This document shows, one piece after another, positions 1-5,447 of a DNA stretch of 5,447 nt. Below the pieces are notes generated by a model. That model was not told the origin of the DNA. It saw only the letters and a program-made list of their open reading frames with translations, and made no database searches. Each line of letters starts with the position of its first letter. The first letter of the stretch is position 1. This DNA is from Myxococcales bacterium (lineage in GTDB: Bacteria > Myxococcota > Polyangia > Fen-1088): contig PMBY01000366.1 in assembly GCA_003153875.1 (NCBI GenBank), forward strand, positions 983 to 6,429, read 5' to 3'. A program made the translations under genes and the position numbers.

Positions 1-807
1 GCGACGGCTCTCCTGCAGCTCAACGACACCACGCCGGTCACTTTCTCGGTGAGCCTTCGCGCAACGTTCAAGGACGATGTTGTGCTGGAGGTGCAGCCCC
101 TCGACACAGAGGGCACGTCGTTGGGGGCCGGGACGAGTGGTCCGCAGCGGCTCAACCTGGGGCAGGTGACGTACGTGACTGTGTTCGTCGCCCCACCCTG
201 CGACCCCATGGCGCCCGCGGCGATCTGCGAGGCCGGCAAGACCTGCGCTCTGGTCTGCGACTCGGATTCCCGGCCCGAGATGCTTTGCTATTCCGCAGGC
301 CCAGGGAACCCTGGGGATCCCTGCACGGACACCACAGGCTGCGCGATCGGCTCGGAGTGCTTCGATTTCACCACCCCGACCTGTCCCGTTCCGGCACAGC
401 CGGTCAAGACCTGCCGGAAGTTCTGCAACAACACTGCGGATTGTGGCGCCGGCTCCTTCTGCATGACCGGCGTTTCCTGCGGCCAGACCAGCACGTCGCT
501 CCACCTCTGCTCGCGTCCCTGCAACCCCACCGGTGACGCGACCGCGGGCTGCGCCGCGGGCCTGTTCTGCTTCATCTACTCTGGGGAGATCACCGACTGC
601 GCGTGCCGCGATCAGAGCCGCGCCGGTGCGGTCGGTGGTTCGTGCGCGACAGATGCAGACTGCCAGCCCGGCCTGATGTGCGTAGACCGCGGCAGCCAGA
701 AGAGCTGCCAGACCATCTGCCAATTGAACAGTTCCAGTTGCCCCGCCGGGACGACTTGCACCCGGCTGACCAATCCGGACTATCAGGTCTTCGGGGCTTG
801 CCTGTAG
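1..807 (+). CDS. Cysteine-rich, presumably secreted protein (3' part; 5' end outside window)
   Basis: The frame is open from base 1 to the TAG at 805-807, giving 268 visible residues. A GTG at position 49 is in frame, but sequence before it continues the same beta-rich pattern, so the true start probably lies upstream of the window. Residues 1 to about 65 look like alternating beta strands (for example VLEVQPLDTEG and YVTVFVAP). From residue 67 onward the protein holds 28 cysteines in about 200 residues. Five segments share the pattern C-x(5 to 9)-C-x2-G-x2-C: CTDTTGCAIGSEC, CNNTADCGAGSFC, one beginning CNPTGDATAGC, CATDADCQPGLMC and CQLNSSSCPAGTTC. The even cysteine number and spacing suggest disulfide-linked mini-domains outside the cytoplasm. 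Similar Cys-rich proteins are common in myxobacteria, often annotated as lipoproteins or 'Dickkopf-like' cysteine-rich proteins. No catalytic motif is visible and the function is unknown. It converges on the large minus-strand gene with only six bases between the stops. Confidence 0.85.
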   Translation, partial: ATALLQLNDTTPVTFSVSLRATFKDDVVLEVQPLDTEGTSLGAGTSGPQRLNLGQVTYVTVFVAPPCDPMAPAAICEAGKTCALVCDSDSRPEMLCYSAGPGNPGDPCTDTTGCAIGSECFDFTTPTCPVPAQPVKTCRKFCNNTADCGAGSFCMTGVSCGQTSTSLHLCSRPCNPTGDATAGCAAGLFCFIYSGEITDCACRDQSRAGAVGGSCATDADCQPGLMCVDRGSQKSCQTICQLNSSSCPAGTTCTRLTNPDYQVFGACL

Positions 808-813
808 GAGATT

Positions 814-3642
814 CTAGGGCGAGGGGAGTCCGCTGATCTGCAGGATCACGCCGCCCTCGCTGCCAGCCTTGTCCGCATCCACCACCAGATAGTACTTGCC
901 TTGCGCGAGCCCGGTGAGCTGGTAGCTGCCCGTGCCTGCGCCCGCCGTGGCTTTGCAATCCATGAGCGTGTTGGCCTCGCACGGCATGCTGGAGTTGAGT
1001 TGTTGATAAAGAACCAGGGCGTGGTTGCCGACCTGGGCCCATTCGATGGTGAGATCGGCCTTGCTGGTCAAGGTGAAACCAGCCACTGCGTCGCCACCAC
1101 CCTTGCCGGACACGCAATGACTCATGGTTTGGTCGTCTCCGGCGCCCGACGTCTGGAGCGCCACCGATGTGGGCGAGCCGTCAAGCGGCAAGATACCCAG
1201 CGCCTTGTCCGGGTGGCACACCAGCTTCTCGCAGCTCGCATCTCCAGCGCACTTGAGGTCGTAGCAGTCTATGGCCCCGTCACCGTCGTCGTCGATCCCG
1301 TTGTTGCAAATCTCCAGAACTGTCGAGGCTAGACCTGTCAACGAAAGGTTCACAGTGCCTTCCGTTCCGCTGGTGAAGGCCTGCACAATCAGGTTGTAGG
1401 CGCCTGGCTGCAAGCTGGGAATGGAGAAATTGCAACCAAAGGGTTGGAAGGCCGAGTCCAGGTCCACACAGTCGCGGACGTCGGCGTCACACAAGTCAAG
1501 TGGGCTGATCTGGGCACCCAATTGCAAGACTTGACTGCCAGTCTCCGTGCAGCGGACGCCCAGGGACATGGCGCGCAGAAGATTGAGCCGATAGACCCGG
1601 CCGTGCCCATCACCCTTGCCACAGAAGGTGGAGAAGGTCCGGGTCGCGCTGGTCAAGTCCACGTTCAGCGTCTTGTTTTGGCCAATGTCGATATCGCCCA
1701 GGTTGCCGTCAGGCAGGCACTGCGGAGCCTGGCAGTGAATCGTGCCCGTGCAAGCGGGATCATCGCAGTCGGTGAGACCGTTTCCGTCGTCATCGATCCC
1801 GTTGTCGCAGATCTCGACACCGCGGTCGGCCCAGGCCCACACGCTCAAGTTGATTTGCCCTTCTTTCCCGGCGGCCATGGCTTTGAAGATGAGGAGGTAC
1901 TCGCCCGCATCGAAGGGCCACCAACTCGCCTCGGGGATGGGCGGCGCCGAAAGGTGGGCACAATTGTTGCCGTCGTCGCTGTCACAGGCATCCCCCGCCT
2001 TTGGCATCTTGTACAGGCCGTAGGCGTGATCCCCCGTGGGCTGGGTCATGTCGAGAACAAGACCAACGGTCTTCTTGACGGTGAAACGGACCACGATGTC
2101 TTTGCCGGTTGAGTTTCCGGCGCAGCTCGGGTGGTAGCGATCGCTGCCCTTGGTGGTATCCACCACGGCGGTCTTAGGCGGATCGCCCACTACGATGGCG
2201 CCCAGGTTGATGTCAGGGACGCAGGGCCGGCAGTTGGCGGCCATGACGCAGTCCAGGTCCGCACAATCGATGGCGCCGTCGCCGTCATCGTCGATTCCGT
2301 TGTTGCAGATCTCGGGGCTGACGATCTTGCCGGTCGACAGCGTGATAGTGATTGAACCCACCGTCCCAGTGAACGATTGCACCACGATCCAGTAGCTGCC
2401 AGCCGCGAGAGCGCTGAAGGTGTGACTGGCCGTGGCATCCTGGCCCACGCGCAGGCAGTCGACCAGGTTCTGGTCACAGGCCTGCCCCACCCCGGCGCGG
2501 AAGACAGCGACCACGTGGGCGGAACCCTTGCCCTGCGAGAAGTCGAGCTTGAGATCAGCGGTGGCCGCCAGGCTGAAGCTGGCCACGCGGGCCACGCCGC
2601 CGGGCGGGGCGCAGGTGCCGTAGCTCACGACCGCGCCCACGGTGGACATGGTGCGCGTGACTGCAGCGCCCGAGCTGGCGATCAAGCCAAAGTCGACGTC
2701 AGCCGTGCAGGCCGCGCCCAAGCAAGCCGGGAAAGACTTGCACTGGGGATCGCTGCAGTCCACCAGCTTGTCCCCGTTGTCGTCGATGCCGTTGTCGCAG
2801 ATCTCCTTGCCAGGGTTCACGATGCAGGTGGGATCCACGAAGCAGTCCGGATCCTTGCAATCCACCAAGCCATCGTCGTCATCGTCCAGCCCGTTGTTGC
2901 AGATCTCGTGGCCCGGCACAAAGCAGGCCGGATCGCCGAGGCACGCGGGATCCTTGCAATCGATCAACCCGTTGCCATCGTCGTCGATCCCGTTGTTGCA
3001 AATCTCTTTCTTGTGGTCGATGCAGCTCGGCAGGTTCTTGCAGGCCGAGTCGAAGCAATCGGCAAGGCCATTGCAGTCATCGTCGATTCCGTTGCCACAG
3101 ATCTCGCTCGTGCCACACACAACGTCGGACGGGCGGTCGCCCGGGGTGTCTCGGCGCGCGTCGCCGACCAGGTCGGGCGCCCGATCCAGGCCACCATCGC
3201 GCAGGCCATCTGCGGCCCCGTCGCGCCGGCCATCCACGGATCCATCGCCCGCCCCACCCGTGGACCCGTCGCGCCGGCCATCCGCGGGCCCGCCGCCGTT
3301 CCCACCCGTGGACCCGTCGCGCCGGCCATCCACGGGCCCGCCGCCGTTCCCACCCGTGGACCCGTCGCGCCGGCCATCCACGGGCCCGCCGCCCGCTCCA
3401 CCGACCGACCCATCGCCCATGCCTCCGCCCGACCCACCGCCCATGCCTCCGCCCGCGCCAGCGTACGGCCCATCCCAGCCTGCGTCGCCCGGTGAGCCCA
3501 GATGGCAGTTCGGGTCCGCGTCGGAGCAGCTTTTCGAATGCCGCATGGCCGACCGGAAACAGCCGCCCGACACCATGGCGAGGCCGAAAAGGCATGCCGC
3601 CAGAACAAACTTCGGCGACCACTGGATCCGCATACTGGCCAC
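814..3642 (-). CDS. Large modular lipoprotein with seven Asp-rich Cys motifs and four beta-sandwich-like (PPC-like) domains
   Basis: The predicted product is a 942-residue exported lipoprotein. Residues 1-27 form a signal peptide (basic MRIQWSPK, hydrophobic FVLAACLFGLAM) ending in the lipobox VSGG before Cys28. Phe at +2 suggests outer-membrane sorting. Residues 61-175 are a Gly/Asp/Arg-rich linker with a 16-residue repeat. Asp-rich motifs of 22 residues (EICxNGxDDDxxG then xxDCxDxxC) start at about 180, 213, 246, 280, 444, 610 and 777. They resemble Ca2+-binding loops, or the metal-binding motif repeats annotated in myxobacterial proteins. Domains at about 311-443, 472-609, 638-776 and 805-942 each open with C-x-[PA]-D-x-x-[LF]-G and share four spaced cysteines. 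Endings such as GKYYLVVDADKAGSEG resemble pre-peptidase C-terminal (PPC) domains. I chose the GTG at 3642 because GAGGAAG lies seven bases upstream. ATG at 3633 and GTG at 3672 are alternatives that leave the lipobox intact. No enzyme motif is seen; surface adhesion or scaffolding is a guess. Confidence 0.88.
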   Translation of the reverse strand: MASMRIQWSPKFVLAACLFGLAMVSGGCFRSAMRHSKSCSDADPNCHLGSPGDAGWDGPYAGAGGGMGGGSGGGMGDGSVGGAGGGPVDGRRDGSTGGNGGGPVDGRRDGSTGGNGGGPADGRRDGSTGGAGDGSVDGRRDGAADGLRDGGLDRAPDLVGDARRDTPGDRPSDVVCGTSEICGNGIDDDCNGLADCFDSACKNLPSCIDHKKEICNNGIDDDGNGLIDCKDPACLGDPACFVPGHEICNNGLDDDDDGLVDCKDPDCFVDPTCIVNPGKEICDNGIDDNGDKLVDCSDPQCKSFPACLGAACTADVDFGLIASSGAAVTRTMSTVGAVVSYGTCAPPGGVARVASFSLAATADLKLDFSQGKGSAHVVAVFRAGVGQACDQNLVDCLRVGQDATASHTFSALAAGSYWIVVQSFTGTVGSITITLSTGKIVSPEICNNGIDDDGDGAIDCADLDCVMAANCRPCVPDINLGAIVVGDPPKTAVVDTTKGSDRYHPSCAGNSTGKDIVVRFTVKKTVGLVLDMTQPTGDHAYGLYKMPKAGDACDSDDGNNCAHLSAPPIPEASWWPFDAGEYLLIFKAMAAGKEGQINLSVWAWADRGVEICDNGIDDDGNGLTDCDDPACTGTIHCQAPQCLPDGNLGDIDIGQNKTLNVDLTSATRTFSTFCGKGDGHGRVYRLNLLRAMSLGVRCTETGSQVLQLGAQISPLDLCDADVRDCVDLDSAFQPFGCNFSIPSLQPGAYNLIVQAFTSGTEGTVNLSLTGLASTVLEICNNGIDDDGDGAIDCYDLKCAGDASCEKLVCHPDKALGILPLDGSPTSVALQTSGAGDDQTMSHCVSGKGGGDAVAGFTLTSKADLTIEWAQVGNHALVLYQQLNSSMPCEANTLMDCKATAGAGTGSYQLTGLAQGKYYLVVDADKAGSEGGVILQISGLPSP
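817..2805 (-). repeat. Four tandem modules of about 166 residues (motif plus beta-sandwich domain)
   Basis: Module boundaries are 2314-2805, 1816-2313, 1315-1815 and 817-1314, encoding 164, 166, 167 and 166 residues. Each begins with EIC-x-NG and continues into a domain opening C-x-[PA]-D-x-x-[LF]-G-x-[IL]. Within each domain four cysteines recur at intervals of 32-34, 44-46 and 7-8 residues. The C-terminal strands are alike: SYWIVVQSFTGTVGS, EYLLIFKAMAAGKEG, AYNLIVQAFTSGTEG and KYYLVVDADKAGSEG. The regular period indicates internal duplication of a whole motif-domain unit, now diverged in sequence. Confidence 0.85.
2740..3105 (-). repeat. Array of four Asp-rich Cys-bounded motifs, period 33-34 residues
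   Basis: Motif copies lie at 3040-3105, 2941-3006, 2842-2907 and 2740-2805. All follow EIC-x-NG-[IL]-DD, then an Asp/Gly-rich stretch and DC-x-D-x-x-C. The period is 33, 33 and 34 residues, with short linkers ending in a further Cys (LPSC, DPAC, DPTC, FPAC). The Asp/Asn/Gly spacing recalls Ca2+-binding loops of EF-hand, dockerin or thrombospondin type 3 style, but metal binding is not shown. The fourth copy is also the first element of the long module series. Confidence 0.85.
3202..3393 (-). repeat. 48-bp tandem repeat (minisatellite) coding for a 16-residue Gly/Asp/Arg linker
   Basis: There are four units in phase with the reading frame: 3346-3393, 3298-3345, 3250-3297 and 3202-3249. Each encodes about GGGPVDGRRDGSTGGN. 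On the plus strand the blocks 3253-3300 and 3301-3348 differ at one base of 48 (Val/Ala change), while the unit at 3202-3249 is diverged (GDGSVDGRRDGAADGL). The unit length is a multiple of three, so copy-number change would keep the frame. It encodes a flexible stalk between the lipidated N-terminus and the motif region. Confidence 0.9.
3562..3642 (-). other. Lipoprotein (type II) signal peptide coding segment
   Basis: The segment encodes residues 1-27 of the modular protein: a short basic n-region with Arg and Lys, a hydrophobic core FVLAACLFGLAM and VSGG directly before Cys28. This fits the general lipobox pattern, although Ser at -3 is less usual than Leu. Cleavage by signal peptidase II and lipidation of Cys28 are inferred. 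Confidence 0.75.
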
Positions 3643-3649
3643 TAGGTTA

Positions 3650-3656
3650 CTTCCTC
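3650..3656 (-). promoter_or_regulatory. Ribosome binding site of the modular lipoprotein gene
   Basis: On the minus strand GAGGAAG lies seven bases before the GTG at 3642-3640, which is good Shine-Dalgarno spacing. The in-frame ATG at 3633 would be 16 bases away, and the GTG at 3672 lies upstream of this site. The site therefore favours GTG 3642. It lies inside the 36-base gap after the sulfatase stop, so the second gene can be translated from a shared transcript. Confidence 0.6.
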
Positions 3657-3678
3657 GGGGGTGGCCTGTCACCCACCA

Positions 3679-5447
3679 CTATTTTCCGCCAGCACCTATA
3701 TAGAACCCCTCTCCGACGTTTGCCGCACTTCCCCAAGCCTGCTTCTTCCACCGATTCTCGAAGAAGACCAGCGGGCTCAGCACGTTGCGCATCTGACGAA
3801 GCGCGATGGGCCGCTCGCCGGATACGTCGTGCTGCTCGCGTGGATCGTCGAGTTCGTCGAAGAGCTGCATGCGCGCCACGCCAGAATGAATCAGGCGGTA
3901 GCGGCCACTCTTGATCCCGCGCGACACGGATTCGATCTGAGTGAGGCCCGTGGCTGGGCCGCCGCCCACCTCGTCGAAGACCAGCGAGATCAGCGACCGC
4001 CCCTGCATGCTGTCTGGGATGGGCAGGCCCGCCAACTGCAGCAGCGTGGGGCTGAGATCCATGGCCTCCACGTCGCTGTCGATCACGCGGCCTGGCGGCA
4101 GCAGGCCGGGCGCGCGGATGATGAAGGGCACGTGCACCAATTCCTGGTGCGCGCCCTGGGCATGGCCACAGTCGCCGTGGTCCCAGAACTCGTCGCCGTG
4201 ATCCGAAATCACGATAACCGCAGATGTTTCGTAGAGCCCGGCGGTCTTGAGGTCTTGGATAAAGGCCGCGAAGGCCGAGTCGCTCTGTGTGATCTCCGCG
4301 TTGTGCAACGCCTCGAGGTACGCCTTGTCCGTGGCGTTGACCTTGAGGGTCCCCTGTTTGATCTTGCCAAGCTGGATGCCGGTGAGCACCGGCTTGATGG
4401 GGCCGGTGTACGGCTTGTCCCAATACTTCAGCAGAAACTCCTTGCGCGGGTTGTAGATGACATGCGGCTCGATCACGGCCAGGTACACGAACTGCGGCTT
4501 GGCCTTGGCGGGCATGATCCATTTCTTGGCGATTCCCCACAGGGTCTCGGCGTTGTTGGGCAGATTCTCGCGGATGAGGTTGCGGTTCTCGTCCCAGCCG
4601 CGGTCAAATCCCCATTTGGACGAGACGTAGCCATTGGCGGAGAACATGGCCGTGCGAAAGCCGGCCTTCTTGAATTGTTCGGCCACAAAGGGCACCTCGC
4701 GAGAGATCTTGGACTCCTGCACGGTGGCCTTGTGCACGCGCGGGTACACGCCGGTGAGCATCGACGCCTGTGACGGCAGCGACCATGTGCCTGGGACCTG
4801 CGCCCAGCTGAAACGCGTGGCATCGGCGGCAAAGGCATCGTAGTTGGGCGTGAGCACGTTGGTCTTGGGGTTGTAGGCGTGCATCTTGTCGGCGCGGAAG
4901 GTGTCGATCATCCAGACGTAGATGTGGTCGAACTTGCGCGAACCTGCGGCGGCCGGCGCTGCGGCCCGCACCATCAGACGCGGCTCGCCCCAATCCACGC
5001 CGCCCCCATGCGCGCAAAAATCGAGGCGCACCGCTTGGCCGGCAAAGGGCGTCAGATCCCAGGCCCCCTCGGTCCAGTGGCCGCTGGCTGGCCCTTCGAA
5101 AAGCGTGGCGGTAGCCCCACCGTCGCGAGCCACCCGCACCGCCACCGAAGCCGACGGCGCACGCGAGCCGTAGGCCAGGGCGAGCTTGGCCTGAGCAGGC
5201 ACCTGCAGATAGAACGACAGCCGCGATGCCTCGGGCTCGACCAGCGCGCGGTGCCGGGTGCCGCCAAGTTCGCTATTGGTGGCCACCAGCTCCGAAGGCG
5301 TGGCCAGTTGGTCGACCGCGGCCTTGGGATTTGCTGCCTTGGGCGCGCCGATTTCGATGGCAGCGATGGACGCGGCAGCGCGCTTGCCCCCGGCGATGGC
5401 ACCTGCCGAGCGGAAGGTGAGTCGGATGCGGTTGTCACCCGCAACCA
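3679..5447 (-). CDS. Sulfatase / alkaline-phosphatase-superfamily hydrolase with N-terminal beta-sandwich (5' end outside window)
   Basis: The frame is open from the right edge to the TAG at 3679-3681, giving 588 visible residues. The GTG at 5286 is unlikely to be the start, because beta-strand-like sequence (GDNRIRLTFRSAG, AAIEIG) continues above it. Residues 1-160 look like beta-sandwich material, including WDLTPFAGQAVRLDF and DWGEPRLMV, a pattern seen ahead of sulfatase domains. The catalytic domain runs from about 173 to 540. It has MIDTFRAD (metal-binding Asp181 and Asp186), the nucleophile segment SLPSQASMLTG (Ser222), EPH (328) and ISDHGDEFWDHG (Asp415 and His416), then GHAQGAHQELVHVPFIIRAPG. 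It ends with the usual LFDELDDPREQHDVS near residue 530. Such enzymes hydrolyse sulfate esters, less often phosphate or phosphonate esters, and normally act outside the cytoplasm. In the canonical C/S-x-P-S-R motif Arg is replaced here by Gln226, so true sulfatase activity is uncertain. The substrate cannot be inferred. The gene sits 36 bases upstream of the lipoprotein gene. Confidence 0.92.
   Translation of the reverse strand, partial: VAGDNRIRLTFRSAGAIAGGKRAAASIAAIEIGAPKAANPKAAVDQLATPSELVATNSELGGTRHRALVEPEASRLSFYLQVPAQAKLALAYGSRAPSASVAVRVARDGGATATLFEGPASGHWTEGAWDLTPFAGQAVRLDFCAHGGGVDWGEPRLMVRAAAPAAAGSRKFDHIYVWMIDTFRADKMHAYNPKTNVLTPNYDAFAADATRFSWAQVPGTWSLPSQASMLTGVYPRVHKATVQESKISREVPFVAEQFKKAGFRTAMFSANGYVSSKWGFDRGWDENRNLIRENLPNNAETLWGIAKKWIMPAKAKPQFVYLAVIEPHVIYNPRKEFLLKYWDKPYTGPIKPVLTGIQLGKIKQGTLKVNATDKAYLEALHNAEITQSDSAFAAFIQDLKTAGLYETSAVIVISDHGDEFWDHGDCGHAQGAHQELVHVPFIIRAPGLLPPGRVIDSDVEAMDLSPTLLQLAGLPIPDSMQGRSLISLVFDEVGGGPATGLTQIESVSRGIKSGRYRLIHSGVARMQLFDELDDPREQHDVSGERPIALRQMRNVLSPLVFFENRWKKQAWGSAANVGEGFYIGAGGK
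4174..4203 (-). other. Sulfatase second metal-binding motif
   Basis: The segment encodes DHGDEFWDHG, matching the SDHGEEFGEHG type element of bacterial sulfatases. Asp415 and His416 of the visible protein are the expected metal ligands. Its presence, together with MIDTFRAD, argues that the metal site is intact. Confidence 0.8.
4750..4782 (-). other. Sulfatase nucleophile motif, Ser type with Gln in place of Arg
   Basis: The segment encodes SLPSQASMLTG, aligning with the C/S-x-P-S-R-x3-[LM]-T-G signature. Ser222 of the visible protein (codon TCG at 4782-4780) occupies the position that becomes formylglycine in classical sulfatases. Gln226 occupies the place of the conserved Arg. Many related bacterial proteins have TLPSH or similar here, so formylglycine formation cannot be assumed. 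Confidence 0.75.

Noticed and set aside
49..51. GTG at 49 as the start of the cysteine-rich gene
   Set aside because: The frame stays open to base 1 with similar beta-strand-like sequence, and no Shine-Dalgarno sequence is seen just upstream, so this is more likely an internal Val codon.
3202..3393. Tandem repeats considered as a CRISPR array
   Set aside because: The 48-bp units are contiguous with no unique spacers, and they encode an in-frame protein repeat.
2377..3495. Long plus-strand open frame (372 codons) opposite the modular lipoprotein
   Set aside because: It is antisense to a strongly supported gene. Its Ala/Val/Pro-rich product only mirrors the repeats on the other strand, as expected of stop-poor GC-rich DNA.
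3659..3674. Small inverted repeat GGGTG / CACCC with a six-base loop in the gap between the two minus-strand genes
   Set aside because: The stem is only five base pairs and no T-run follows it in the minus direction, so it is not a credible terminator.
2642..3703. Plus-strand open frame (353 codons) with a Pro/Ser-rich repeat product
   Set aside because: It is the antisense reading of the 48-bp repeat and motif array. It has no recognisable domain and overlaps the better gene throughout.
3661..4773. Plus-strand open frame of 370 codons opposite the sulfatase
   Set aside because: The minus strand here encodes clear sulfatase motifs. The plus-strand product shows no family features and is a shadow.

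Overview
The window is GC-rich, tightly packed bacterial DNA. It holds three protein-coding genes, two of them cut by the window edges, and almost no intergenic space. Cysteine-rich secreted proteins, repeated Asp-rich 'EICxNGxDDD' loops and a large sulfatase with an N-terminal beta-sandwich together suggest the Myxococcota (former Deltaproteobacteria). That assignment is inferred from protein style; no phylogenetic marker is present.

Layout. Positions 1-807 (+) carry the 3' part of a gene for a cysteine-rich, presumably exported protein. Six bases later, convergent to it, ends a large minus-strand gene (814-3642). It encodes a predicted outer-membrane lipoprotein of about 942 residues: a Gly/Asp/Arg-rich linker built on a 48-bp tandem repeat, three Asp-rich Cys-bounded motifs, then four modules of about 166 residues, each one such motif plus one beta-sandwich-like domain. 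Upstream on the same strand, 36 bases away, lies a sulfatase / alkaline-phosphatase-superfamily hydrolase (3679-5447), whose N-terminus lies beyond the right edge.

The two minus-strand genes are close enough to be co-transcribed. Both products look exported: the lipoprotein by its own signal, the sulfatase only by family resemblance, since its start is not visible. A working picture is a cell-envelope or surface-associated pair, with one hydrolase acting on sulfated or phosphorylated substrates and one modular, possibly Ca2+-binding surface protein. Nothing in the sequence proves a shared function. No RNA genes, mobile elements, CRISPR arrays or convincing promoters or terminators are visible. 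I do not see a clear novel multi-gene system; the most distinctive object is the modular repeat lipoprotein.
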